Positions 16,475-25,074 of a stretch of DNA of 64,000 bases are shown here, in pieces. The first letter of the stretch is position 1, and every line of letters starts with the position of its first letter. The notes under the pieces were generated by a model that was given only the letters and a program-made list of their open reading frames with translations, did not search any database and was not told the DNA's origin. The translations under genes and the position numbers were made by a program. The stretch lies in assembly GCF_902497745.1 (NCBI RefSeq), contig NZ_CABVHJ010000015.1, positions 104,028 through 168,027 of the forward strand, written 5' to 3'. The DNA is from Pseudomonas fluorescens. GTDB lineage: Bacteria; Pseudomonadota; Gammaproteobacteria; Pseudomonadales; Pseudomonadaceae.

Positions 16475-17980
16475 GTGAACCGGCCCACGCCAGTTAAAAC
16501 CGATAACTTCTTCCTGCTGATCTTCCGTGCACTGCGCCATCGCCGTGTACCGATTGCATTGCGCATTGCCAGCCATAACGTGATCCTGGTCGCTCTGGCC
16601 CTGGTGATCTATGCCGGCGTGATGGGTTTGCAATTCAAGCAGGCCATGCACCAGCAAGCCGATGCGCTGGGCGAAAGCCTGACCACGCAGACCGCGACCT
16701 CGGCCACCGAGCTGTTGGTGTCCAACGACATCCTCAGCCTCAACGTGCTGCTCAACAACCTGACCAAGAACAAACTGGTGGCCCACGCGGCGATCTACAG
16801 CGTGGATAACCGCATCCTCGCCGAGTCCGGTCAGCGGCCCAAGCACAGCCTGCTGGGCGAAGCCGAAGGCATGTACGAGAGCAAGATCACTTTTCAGGAC
16901 GTGACTGCCGGGCAACTGCGCATCAGCCTGGACATGGATCAGTTCCAGCAGCCGATGACCATCAGCCTGCAAAGCATGGGCATTCTCAGCGGTATTCTGT
17001 TGGCACTGTCGCTGGCCCTGAGCCTGCGCATGGGCCGCTACCTGTCGACGCCGCTGCTGCAATTGCGCGTCTGGTTGCGCCGCATCGACGAACACACGCC
17101 GGGCATCGATCGTCAGGATGAAATCGGCGATCTCGCGCGTCAGCTGCACGCCAATTACGCGCCGGAGCCTGCTCCTGAACCGGAGCCTGAGTTTGAGGAC
17201 GAAGAAGACGAGCCGGAGTTCGAGGTGCGCAACTTGCGTGATCCGAGTTTCGACGAAACCCGTCCGATGGCCGCGCAGAAGCCGGCGCCGCGACATCTGG
17301 TCAGCACCGTCGAAGACGATGATGACGATGACGCCTTCGCCGACCTGCGCGACGAGTCGCTCAATGACGCACCACAACCCGTCGTCCGCCAACCGTCTCC
17401 AAGCGTGCCGCAGCACACCGCCGTACTGGCCGTGCAACTGGGTTCTCAGGAGCAACTGCGCCGCTTGCCACGGGCACGCCTGGAAGAGTTGCAGGAGCGC
17501 TATCGCGACTGCCTCGATCAAGCCGCTTCGTTGTATCAGGGCGAAATCGAAACCCTGAACGATGGCAGTACGCTGATGCTGTTCCACACCGAAGACAGCG
17601 GCGACGATTACCTGACCAATGCAATCTGCTGCGGCGAGTTGCTGCGGGCGCTGGGTCATCAGTTGCAGATTGAAGTCGCGGACAGTGGCATTACCTTGCA
17701 ATTGCAGTTGGGCCTGACCTTGGGTGATGAGCTGTTTGGTCTGAGCCAGATTGATCTGTTGCTGACCGATTCGGCGCAGGATGCATTGGCTCTGTCACAA
17801 CACAGCCGCAATCTGCTGCTGGTTGAACGCAAGATCGGTGACGATGCGCTGATCCGCCAGCGTGCGCGGATCCGTCCGATTGCCAGCCCTGAGGGTGCTT
17901 GCTGCGTCGAGCGGTTGATGGAGCCTTATCCGTCGATGCTGGAGCGGCAGCTGGCGCGGATGCATGAGCGTCGGGCGTAA
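16475..17980 (+). CDS. AhpA/YtjB (Smp)-family membrane protein with cyclase-like C-terminus
   Basis: A 501-residue inner-membrane protein. Residues 30-53 and about 165-188 are membrane helices flanking a periplasmic domain of about 110 residues, followed by a HAMP-like segment (YLSTPLLQLRVWLRR...EIGDLARQL). This N-terminal half matches the SMP_2 family encoded next to serB in E. coli. A very acidic, Pro-rich linker (about 228-310) leads to a C-terminal domain whose strand order and motifs (AVLAVQLGS; NDGSTLMLFH; LQLQLGLTLGDEL) recall class III nucleotidyl cyclases without the metal-binding aspartates. The start is a GTG at 16475. A terminator follows at 18001. Confidence 0.82.
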   Translation: MNRPTPVKTDNFFLLIFRALRHRRVPIALRIASHNVILVALALVIYAGVMGLQFKQAMHQQADALGESLTTQTATSATELLVSNDILSLNVLLNNLTKNKLVAHAAIYSVDNRILAESGQRPKHSLLGEAEGMYESKITFQDVTAGQLRISLDMDQFQQPMTISLQSMGILSGILLALSLALSLRMGRYLSTPLLQLRVWLRRIDEHTPGIDRQDEIGDLARQLHANYAPEPAPEPEPEFEDEEDEPEFEVRNLRDPSFDETRPMAAQKPAPRHLVSTVEDDDDDDAFADLRDESLNDAPQPVVRQPSPSVPQHTAVLAVQLGSQEQLRRLPRARLEELQERYRDCLDQAASLYQGEIETLNDGSTLMLFHTEDSGDDYLTNAICCGELLRALGHQLQIEVADSGITLQLQLGLTLGDELFGLSQIDLLLTDSAQDALALSQHSRNLLLVERKIGDDALIRQRARIRPIASPEGACCVERLMEPYPSMLERQLARMHERRA

Positions 17981-18000
17981 GCCTTGGGCCTGAAACACAG

Positions 18001-18036
18001 AAGCCCGCAGACGAGTGATTGTCTGCGGGCTTTTTT
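18001..18036 (+). terminator. Terminator behind the Smp-family gene
   Basis: GCCCGCAGAC, loop GAGTGATT, GTCTGCGGGC, followed by six T: a 10-bp perfect stem with U-tract. Confidence 0.93.
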
Positions 18037-18057
18037 GTGGGTGTGAGGCCTTAAGAG

Positions 18058-18380
18058 CCCCTCATCGGAACGCCGCCCGCCTAGCCCTCTCCCAAAGGGA
18101 GAGGGAACCGATCCGGGGATATTGCCGGAATACACCGACCTGCACGTCCTGCTTTGAATCCATAACCGCCAAGCGCTTGCAGGTCGATGTATAGCGCCAG
18201 ACACCTCGGTCAGTCCCCTTTCCTTCCGGGAGAGGGGACTGACCCGGGGATATTCCAGAGCCACACCGACCTGCCCCTGCCCTACGGAATCCATAATCGC
18301 CAAGCTCTTTCAGGTCGATGCATAGCGCCAGACACCTGGGTCGGCTCCCTCTCCCTCGGGGAGAGGGCTGGGGTGAGGGG
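18058..18380. repeat. Compound palindromic intergenic repeat (two cores, three hairpins)
   Basis: Three CCCTCTCCC/GGGAGAGGG-type hairpins (about 18084-18106, 18215-18237 and 18346-18368) alternate with two related cores of about 100 bp. Each core reads GGGGATATT...CCGACCTG...GAATCCATAA...CAGGTCGATG.ATAGCGCCAGACACC, with CGACCTG and CAGGTCG inverted. The outer ends are CCCTCATCGGAACGCC on the left and CTGGGGTGAGGGG on the right. A single-core relative lies at 25783-25972. No protein is encoded. Together with its terminators this explains the gene-free stretch 17981-18455. Confidence 0.85.
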
Positions 18381-18412
18381 CTTTTGATCTTTCACGCAGA
18401 ACCCCAGACACA

Positions 18413-18438
18413 ACAAAGCCCGCACAAGGCGGGCTCTG
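18413..18438 (-). terminator. Terminator behind the PqiC-like lipoprotein gene
   Basis: On the minus strand: AGCCCGC, loop CTTGT, GCGGGCT, then TTGTTGT. It lies 18 bp after the stop codon of the gene ending at 18456. Confidence 0.8.
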
Positions 18439-18455
18439 TTCTGACTCGATCCAGC

Positions 18456-19169
18456 TTAGAAGCGGAACACTTCCATATCGGTACGAATCGGCGATGCCAT
18501 CGGTATCTTCGGCTGCTTCTCGGCTTCTGCCGCTGGCGCTGCCGGTTTCGGTGCCGATTTACGCGGTGCTTCGGCCACCGGCGGCTGATTGGCCAACGGT
18601 TTCAACGCCACCGACAATTGCTCGGCCAGACGCTGCAACAAGATCCCCTGCGCCTGCACCTGCGACGCCGTACTGCCGGCATGCAGCTCCTGCAGATGAA
18701 CGATGCGGTTATCACGCACCTGACCACGACGGTCGATCAGACGCCATTGCGCATCAAGGATCGCCGGTTGTTTCTGACCGGAGTCCAGACGCGTGATGGT
18801 CAACAACACCTGCACATCCGGGGTAAACCCACCGGTAGCCGGTGCCAGCACCACACGTTGGCTGTCCAGATGACCCGCCACCTGGCGCATCAGCAACTGA
18901 TCGATATCCGACGAAAGGCTGCCAGCCCAACGACCGTCGGTCGCCGCTTGCAGACTGCCGTCCGGTTGACGTTGCAGCAATGTCTCACGTTGCAGGTAAT
19001 CAGCTACGACTACCGGACCCAACAAAACCGCCATGCCTGCGCTTTGCGCAGGCTGAACCGGACTTCCGCTGTCCAGTTGATACAGCGACACCGGCTGGTG
19101 AACGCTGCAACCCGCCAGGCCCAAAACGCCGGCGAGCAGGAAAATAAGGGGGCGCAGAGCAGTCATCAT
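18456..19169 (-). CDS. PqiC-like (ABC-transport auxiliary) outer-membrane lipoprotein
   Basis: A 237-residue lipoprotein: signal sequence LIFLLAGVLGLAGC with lipobox Cys at residue 21. The following VSLYQLDSGSP, VLLGPVVVADYLQRE and SLSSDIDQLLMRQVAGHL match the PqiC/YmbA family (DUF330), which couples MCE-type lipid-transport systems to the outer membrane. The C-terminal 45 residues are an Ala/Pro/Lys-rich tail. No pqiA/pqiB or MCE gene is adjacent, so it is an orphan here. Tandem ATGs (19169 and 19166) are possible starts. Confidence 0.82.
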   Translation of the reverse strand: MMTALRPLIFLLAGVLGLAGCSVHQPVSLYQLDSGSPVQPAQSAGMAVLLGPVVVADYLQRETLLQRQPDGSLQAATDGRWAGSLSSDIDQLLMRQVAGHLDSQRVVLAPATGGFTPDVQVLLTITRLDSGQKQPAILDAQWRLIDRRGQVRDNRIVHLQELHAGSTASQVQAQGILLQRLAEQLSVALKPLANQPPVAEAPRKSAPKPAAPAAEAEKQPKIPMASPIRTDMEVFRF

Positions 19170-19343
19170 CCCGTCCAGGTGGCCGCCACAAGGCTGACCA
19201 CAGTGAAAATACTCAATAAATATGAAGAACGCTCAGCCACGCCGGCGCTTGGAAAGGCCATATCATCCGTGAATATGCGTTCCGACTCCAGCGCCAAAGC
19301 GTCGATCTACGCGTTAAATCGTGGATCGAGCTCTCTAGGACGC

Positions 19344-21608
19344 CTAATTGAGGTTTTCGACGAGCAGCGCATCCACTCTCTGGAAGCCCCTCGGCAGCTT
19401 ATTGCCACGACGTCCACGCTCACCTTTGTAGTGTTCGAGGTCGTCGGCCTTCAGCGACAAGGTGCGTTTTCCGGCCTGCAACACCAAAGTGGCGCCTTCC
19501 GGAAGTACGGCGATGTCCGTGACATATTCTTCGCGACTGGCCACACGCTCACCGGAAATACCGATGATCTTGTTGCCTTTGCCCTTCCCTAATTGTGGCA
19601 GATCACTGATTTTGAAGATCAGCAGGCGACCTTCGGTCGTGACCGAGGCCAGCCAGTTGTGCTCACGATCGGCAACCGGACGTGGCGCGATCACCTTGGC
19701 ATTGTTCGGCAGGCTCAACAGGGCTTTACCGGCCTTGTTCTTGGCTTGCAGGTCTTCGCCTTTAACCACAAAACCGTAACCGGCGTCGGAGGCGATCACG
19801 TACAACGCGTCGTCTTCCGGCATCAGCACGCATTCAAACGAAGCGCCCGGTGGCGGAGTCAGACGACCGGTCAACGGTTCGCCCTGGCCACGCGCCGACG
19901 GCAGCGTATGCGCAGCAACCGAATAGCTGCGGCCGGTGGAGTCGATCACCACGGCAGACTGGTTGGAGCGCCCCGCCGCCGAGGTCTTGAAGCCGTCGCC
20001 AGCCTTGTACGACAGGCCGGTCGCGTCGATGTCGTGACCTTTGGCCGAACGGATCCAGCCTTTTTCCGAGAGGACGACGGTGACTTTCTCGTTCGGCAGC
20101 AGATCGTGTTCGGTCAACGCTTTGGCTTCGGTGCGCTCGACGATTGGCGAACGGCGGTCGTCGCCATAGGTTTCGGCGTCTTTGATCAGCTCGGTGCGCA
20201 CCAGTTTTTTCAACTTGGCTTCGCTGCCCAGCAGGGCTTGCAGCTTGGCTTGTTCCTTGAGCAGTTCGTCCTGCTCGTCGCGCAGCTTCATTTCTTCCAG
20301 TCGCGCCAACTGACGCAGACGGGTGTCGAGGATGTAGTCGGCCTGAATCTCGCTGAGGGCGAAACGCTCGATCAGCTTGGCTTTCGGGTGTTCCTCGGTG
20401 CGGATGATGTGGATCACTTCATCCAGGTTGAGGTAGGCAATCAACAAACCGTCCAACAGGTGCAGGCGACGTTCGACCTTGTCGAGGCGGAATTGCAGGC
20501 GGCGACGCACGGTCAGCACGCGGAATTCCAGCCACTCGACCAGCAAGGCCCGCAGGTTTTTCAGCTGCGGCTTGCCGTCCAGACCGATGATGTTGACGTT
20601 GACCCGGTAGGTCGACTCCAGCTCGGTGCTGGCGAACAGGTGCTGCATCAGCGCTTCGTGATCGACGCGGCTGTTGACCGGAATGATCACGATGCGGCAC
20701 GGGTTTTCGTGGTCGGATTCGTCACGCAGGTCAGCGATCTGCGGGGCTTTCGACGGTTTCGCTTGCATCAGCGCGGCGATCTGCTCCAGCACTTTGGCAC
20801 CCGAAACCTGATGCGGCAGCGCGGTGACGATGATGTCGCCGTCCTCGACGTGGTACACGGCGCGCATGCGCACCGAGCCCTTGCCGGTTTCGTACATTTT
20901 CAGCAGGTCGGCGCGCGGCGTGATGATTTCCGCTTCGGTCGGATAGTCCGGGCCCTGAATGTGTTCGCAGAGCTGCTCGACCGTGGCTTTCGGCTCATCG
21001 AGCAGACGCACGCACGCGGTCGCGACTTCGCGCAGGTTGTGCGGCGGCACGTCGGTGGCCATGCCTACGGCGATACCGGTGGTGCCGTTGAGCAGGATAT
21101 TCGGCAGGCGCGCCGGCAGCACCAGCGGCTCCTGCAGGGTGCCGTCGAAGTTCGGCCCCCAGTCGGCAGTGCCCTGGCCCAGTTCGCTGAGCAGCACTTC
21201 GGAATAACGCGACAAGCGTGCTTCGGTGTAACGCATGGCGGCGAAGGACTTCGGATCGTCCGGCGCACCCCAGTTACCCTGGCCGTCTACCAGCGTGTAG
21301 CGATAGCTGAACGGCTGGGCCATCAGCACCATTGCTTCGTAGCACGCCGAGTCGCCGTGCGGGTGAAACTTGCCGAGCACGTCACCGACGGTACGCGCCG
21401 ACTTCTTGTGCTTGGAATCGGCGTCCAGGCCCAACTCGCTCATCGCATAAATGATGCGACGCTGTACCGGTTTCAGGCCGTCGCCGATATGCGGCAAGGC
21501 ACGGTCCATGATCACGTACATGGAGTAGTTGAGGTAGGCACTTTCGGTGAAGTCGGCCAGCGAGCGGCGTTCTACACCGTCCAGGCTGAGATCAAGGGGG
21601 TTGCTCAT
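19344..21608 (-). CDS. parC: DNA topoisomerase IV subunit A
   Basis: ParC, 754 residues, the DNA-cleaving subunit of topoisomerase IV, which decatenates replicated chromosomes. Seen: RALPHIGDGLKPVQRRI (about 35), the quinolone-resistance region HPHGDSACYEAM with wild-type Ser and Glu, and the catalytic Tyr in AAMRYTEARLS. The C-terminal beta-pinwheel lacks the GyrA box, as expected for ParC. The start is the ATG at 21608 (MSNPLDLSL); the longer frame to 21671 overlaps the upstream gene. Last gene of a minus-strand group that also contains parE. Confidence 0.97.
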   Translation of the reverse strand: MSNPLDLSLDGVERRSLADFTESAYLNYSMYVIMDRALPHIGDGLKPVQRRIIYAMSELGLDADSKHKKSARTVGDVLGKFHPHGDSACYEAMVLMAQPFSYRYTLVDGQGNWGAPDDPKSFAAMRYTEARLSRYSEVLLSELGQGTADWGPNFDGTLQEPLVLPARLPNILLNGTTGIAVGMATDVPPHNLREVATACVRLLDEPKATVEQLCEHIQGPDYPTEAEIITPRADLLKMYETGKGSVRMRAVYHVEDGDIIVTALPHQVSGAKVLEQIAALMQAKPSKAPQIADLRDESDHENPCRIVIIPVNSRVDHEALMQHLFASTELESTYRVNVNIIGLDGKPQLKNLRALLVEWLEFRVLTVRRRLQFRLDKVERRLHLLDGLLIAYLNLDEVIHIIRTEEHPKAKLIERFALSEIQADYILDTRLRQLARLEEMKLRDEQDELLKEQAKLQALLGSEAKLKKLVRTELIKDAETYGDDRRSPIVERTEAKALTEHDLLPNEKVTVVLSEKGWIRSAKGHDIDATGLSYKAGDGFKTSAAGRSNQSAVVIDSTGRSYSVAAHTLPSARGQGEPLTGRLTPPPGASFECVLMPEDDALYVIASDAGYGFVVKGEDLQAKNKAGKALLSLPNNAKVIAPRPVADREHNWLASVTTEGRLLIFKISDLPQLGKGKGNKIIGISGERVASREEYVTDIAVLPEGATLVLQAGKRTLSLKADDLEHYKGERGRRGNKLPRGFQRVDALLVENLN

Positions 21609-21615
21609 GCAGGCC

Positions 21616-22140
21616 TCATCGGTTCGTTGTCTGGCGCAGCAGCATGGTGCCACCGCGCTGAGTAAATTCAAGTTTGTTCAGGGCGCTCATGCCGAGCAAC
21701 ACCTGATCGCCATGCAGTCCCGGCGCCACCAGTGCGCGGACGTCCCGCAGCACGATGTCGCCCAGTTGCAGGCGGGCAATTTTGGTCCGATAGCCCTGGC
21801 TCAGGCCGTTGGCCGTGCTCAGGGTCACACCGAAACCTTCTTCCAGCTTCAAACGCTTGGCCAGATCCGCCGGGATCGCTACATCGGTTGCGCCGGTGTC
21901 GAGCATGAACTCCACCGGTTCGCCGTTGATCTGGCCGCTGGCGACAAAATGCCCTTGGGCGTTGCCGGCCAGCTTAACTTCGATAAAACCTTCGCCCTGC
22001 TCCGAGCTGACGACTACGTTCGGATTCTGCTGGCGTTGCTCCCACTGGCCGAAAAACCGTGTGGCCAGAAACAGTGCCGCGCACCACGCCAGAATCATCA
22101 GCACCCGACCGGCGCGCTTGCCCGGCGGTTGCTGACTCAT
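21616..22140 (-). CDS. Retropepsin-like membrane-anchored aspartic protease
   Basis: A 174-residue protein with one N-terminal membrane helix (VLMILAWCAALFLATRFF) and a single retropepsin-type domain: FMLDTGATDVAIPADLA carries the DTG active-site triad near residue 80, followed by the hydrophobic LGMSALNKLEF near the C-terminus. Such clan AA proteases act as homodimers, probably in the periplasm. Its start overlaps the upstream esterase gene by 4 bp (ATGA) and it ends 7 bp before parC, so it is translationally embedded in the par gene series. The substrate is unknown. Confidence 0.88.
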   Translation of the reverse strand: MSQQPPGKRAGRVLMILAWCAALFLATRFFGQWEQRQQNPNVVVSSEQGEGFIEVKLAGNAQGHFVASGQINGEPVEFMLDTGATDVAIPADLAKRLKLEEGFGVTLSTANGLSQGYRTKIARLQLGDIVLRDVRALVAPGLHGDQVLLGMSALNKLEFTQRGGTMLLRQTTNR

Positions 22141-23126
22141 GGCTTGGCGCTCCAGCCACCGTCAGGCGCGGCGAAGCGCCAGACGATCGGGCGAACCTCA
22201 CCGTCGGCCCGCGGGCCGAAATTGTTGTCGACGCCGACCCATGCACCCTCAGCGTCAACGATCAGCGCCTCTTCCAACCCGAAGTTCTGCGAGTAACGGC
22301 GGTTGGCCTGCAACAGTTCAGCGGCGTACGACCAGCAACGCTCGACCTTGGCGGTCTGCGCATCACGCCGACAAATCTGGAAGGCGTTGCGCTCAAGGGT
22401 AAACAATTTGCCGTTAAACAACGAAAGGTCGGAAAAGTCTCGGTCGACCGCTCTGGCCTTCGGGAACTGCGGTGGCTGCATTTCCTTGCCGCCCTCGCTG
22501 AGCAGCACGCAACGACCGTCGCAATCCCACACCGTCTGCTGGCGCTTGATCAGCAGCAAGCCACGGCTTTGCCGCTCGGCGGCAAGCCACATCTGATCGC
22601 CCGCCGGGCTGATCGCCAGGCCTTCGAAGATCGCATTGAAATGCAGGAGCATGCCGCTGGCCCGCGCTTCGCGAACCATCATCGGCGAGATCTTCAGCCA
22701 GTTGACCGGGCCGCTGACGGGCACCTGCAAGACCGCCGCATGGCCCTCGCTGACAATGTAGCGATTGCCGGCGCTGTCGCAGCTGATGCCCTCGAAATCC
22801 AGATCGCCACCGCGCACGAACGACGCGGCCCAATTGCGCGAGCGCAACCCCCACGGCAAACCGGTCTCAGGCACCAGCGGTACGTCGATGTGCAACGCTT
22901 CGGCCTGCCAGACCTGATCGGCGGTATTGAGCCGATAGATCTGATCGTCATCACGGTCCGACACCGTCCACAACTCGCCGCCACACATGGCCAGCCCCGA
23001 CAGGTTACCGCCGCGCATGCCTTCGACCGGGTGCCCGGAGAGCACGCGCAACTCCTGCAACGGCTCGGCCGACACATTCATTGCACTCAGCAGCAACGCA
23101 CCCGCCAAGGCCCAGCCAAACCGCAT
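22137..23126 (-). CDS. Exported esterase-like/phytase-like beta-propeller protein
   Basis: A 329-residue protein with a clear signal peptide (WALAGALLLSAMNVSA) and a body matching the esterase-like activity of phytase family: LSGLAMCGGELWTVSDRDDDQIY, LDFEGISCDSAGNRYIVSEGH, FEGLAISPAGDQMWLAAERQ and GLEEALIVDAEGAWVGVDNN, each a blade-like repeat with acidic metal-binding patches. Likely periplasmic. The start overlaps the parE stop (TGATG) and the end overlaps the retropepsin start by 4 bp. The real substrate is not known. Confidence 0.85.
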   Translation of the reverse strand: MRFGWALAGALLLSAMNVSAEPLQELRVLSGHPVEGMRGGNLSGLAMCGGELWTVSDRDDDQIYRLNTADQVWQAEALHIDVPLVPETGLPWGLRSRNWAASFVRGGDLDFEGISCDSAGNRYIVSEGHAAVLQVPVSGPVNWLKISPMMVREARASGMLLHFNAIFEGLAISPAGDQMWLAAERQSRGLLLIKRQQTVWDCDGRCVLLSEGGKEMQPPQFPKARAVDRDFSDLSLFNGKLFTLERNAFQICRRDAQTAKVERCWSYAAELLQANRRYSQNFGLEEALIVDAEGAWVGVDNNFGPRADGEVRPIVWRFAAPDGGWSAKP

Positions 23127-25033
23127 CAGGCCAGCACCTCGGCGAGGTTACCTTTGGATTCGAGCCAGGTCTTGCGGTCACCGGCGCGTTTCTTCGCCAG
23201 CAGCATGTCCATCATTTCCGAGGTTTCGGCGAAGTCTTCACCCAGCGTCAGTTGCACCAGACGCCGAGTGTTCGGGTCCATGGTGGTTTCACGCAGCTGC
23301 GGCGGGTTCATTTCACCCAGACCTTTGAATCGGGTGACCTGTGGTTTGCCGCGCTTCTTTTCGGCGACCAGACGATCGAGGATGCCGTCACGCTCGGCTT
23401 CGTCGAGGGCGTAGTAGATCTCTTTGCCCAAGTCGATGCGGTACAGCGGCGGCATGGCCACGTAAACGTGACCGGCATCCACCAACGGGCGGAAATGCTG
23501 GACGAACAACGCGCAGAGCAGCGTGGCAATGTGCAGACCGTCGGAGTCGGCGTCGGCGAGGATGCAGATCTTGCCGTAACGCAACTGGCTCATGTCTGCG
23601 GCGCCCGGATCGACACCGATGGCCACGGCGATGTTGTGCACTTCCTGGCTGGCCAGCACTTCGCTGCCGTCGACTTCCCAGGTGTTGAGGATCTTGCCGC
23701 GCAACGGCAGGATCGCCTGGAATTCCTTGTCCCGCGCTTGCTTGGCGGAACCGCCGGCGGAATCACCTTCGACCAGGAACAGTTCGGAACGCATCGGATC
23801 CTGCCCGGCGCAGTCCGCCAGTTTGCCCGGCAGCGCTGGGCCCTGAGTAACGCGTTTGCGCTCGACTTTTTTGCTCGCTTTCAGGCGGCGACCGGCGTTG
23901 TTGATCGCCAGTTCGGCCAGCGCCAGACCGGTTTCCGGGTTGGCGTTGAGCCACAGACTGAACGCGTCCTTGACCACACCAGAGACAAACGCCGCCGCTT
24001 CACGGGACGACAGACGTTCTTTGGTCTGGCCGGAGAATTGCGGCTCCTGCATTTTCATCGACAGGACGAAAGCGATGCGCTCCCAGACGTCTTCCGGCGC
24101 CAGCTTCACACCGCGCGGCAGCAGGCTGCGGAACTCACAGAACTCGCGCATCGCGTCGAGCAGGCCCTGACGCAAACCGTTGACGTGGGTACCGCCCTGC
24201 GCCGTCGGGATCAGGTTGACGTAGCTTTCCTGCACCGCGTCGCCACCTTCCGGCAACCACAGCAGCGCCCAGTCGACCGCTTCTTTGTTACCGGCGAACG
24301 CGCCGCAGAACGGCTCGTTCGGCAGGCGTTCGAATTCGCTGACGGCGTCGACCAGATACGAGCGCAGGCCGTCCTCGTAGTGCCACTCGACTTTCTCGCC
24401 GGTGCCTTTGTCTTCGAAACTGACCAACAGCCCCGGGCACAACACAGCCTTGGCCTTGAGCACATGCTTGAGGCGACTGATGGAGAATTTCGGTGAGTCG
24501 AAGTATTTCGGATCCGGCGCGAAGTACACGCTGGTGCCGGTGTTGCGCTTGCCGACGGTGCCGACGATTTCCAGCTCGGAGGCTTTGAAGCCGTCGTTGA
24601 AAGTCATCTGGTATTCGTTGCCGTCACGCTTGACGCGTACGCGCACTTCGGTCGACAAGGCGTTGACCACGGAAATACCTACGCCGTGCAAACCGCCGGA
24701 GAACTGGTAGTTCTTGTTGGAGAACTTGCCGCCCGCGTGGAGCTTGGTGAGGATCAGCTCGACGCCAGACACACCCTCTTCCGGGTGGATGTCGACCGGC
24801 ATGCCACGGCCGTCGTCGCTGACTTCCAGCGAGTGGTCGGCGTGCAGGATGACCTGCACCGATCTGGCGTGGCCCGCCAAGGCTTCGTCGACACTGTTGT
24901 CGATGACTTCCTGGGCGAGGTGGTTCGGCCGACTGGTGTCGGTGTACATGCCGGGGCGTTTGCGCACCGGGTCGAGGCCCGAGAGGACTTCGATGGCGTC
25001 GGCGTTATAAGAGCTAGCGCTGGGAGTGGCCAT
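23126..25033 (-). CDS. parE: DNA topoisomerase IV subunit B
   Basis: ParE, 635 residues, the ATPase subunit of topoisomerase IV. GHKL-fold motifs are QEVIDNSVDEALAGHA (about 42), VSDDGRGMPVDIHPEEG (about 72) and GGLHGVGISVVNAL (about 112). The Toprim part shows LFLVEGDSAGGSAKQARD (about 420) and ILADADSDGLHIATLL (about 490). PHR..T-type contexts and total length fit ParE rather than GyrB. ATG at 25033. It heads a tight cluster parE-esterase-retropepsin-parC. Confidence 0.97.
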   Translation of the reverse strand: MATPSASSYNADAIEVLSGLDPVRKRPGMYTDTSRPNHLAQEVIDNSVDEALAGHARSVQVILHADHSLEVSDDGRGMPVDIHPEEGVSGVELILTKLHAGGKFSNKNYQFSGGLHGVGISVVNALSTEVRVRVKRDGNEYQMTFNDGFKASELEIVGTVGKRNTGTSVYFAPDPKYFDSPKFSISRLKHVLKAKAVLCPGLLVSFEDKGTGEKVEWHYEDGLRSYLVDAVSEFERLPNEPFCGAFAGNKEAVDWALLWLPEGGDAVQESYVNLIPTAQGGTHVNGLRQGLLDAMREFCEFRSLLPRGVKLAPEDVWERIAFVLSMKMQEPQFSGQTKERLSSREAAAFVSGVVKDAFSLWLNANPETGLALAELAINNAGRRLKASKKVERKRVTQGPALPGKLADCAGQDPMRSELFLVEGDSAGGSAKQARDKEFQAILPLRGKILNTWEVDGSEVLASQEVHNIAVAIGVDPGAADMSQLRYGKICILADADSDGLHIATLLCALFVQHFRPLVDAGHVYVAMPPLYRIDLGKEIYYALDEAERDGILDRLVAEKKRGKPQVTRFKGLGEMNPPQLRETTMDPNTRRLVQLTLGEDFAETSEMMDMLLAKKRAGDRKTWLESKGNLAEVLA

Positions 25034-25074
25034 AGGGTCTCGTCGTCAGTCATTCATGAAATAGGGGCAAGACT

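Noticed and set aside
18058..18380. Possible CRISPR array from repeated elements
   Set aside because: The repeated units are hairpins with about 100-bp related cores, not short identical repeats with unique spacers.
19593..21665. 690-codon plus-strand frame opposite parC
   Set aside because: parC is certain on the minus strand; the frame is a codon-bias shadow.
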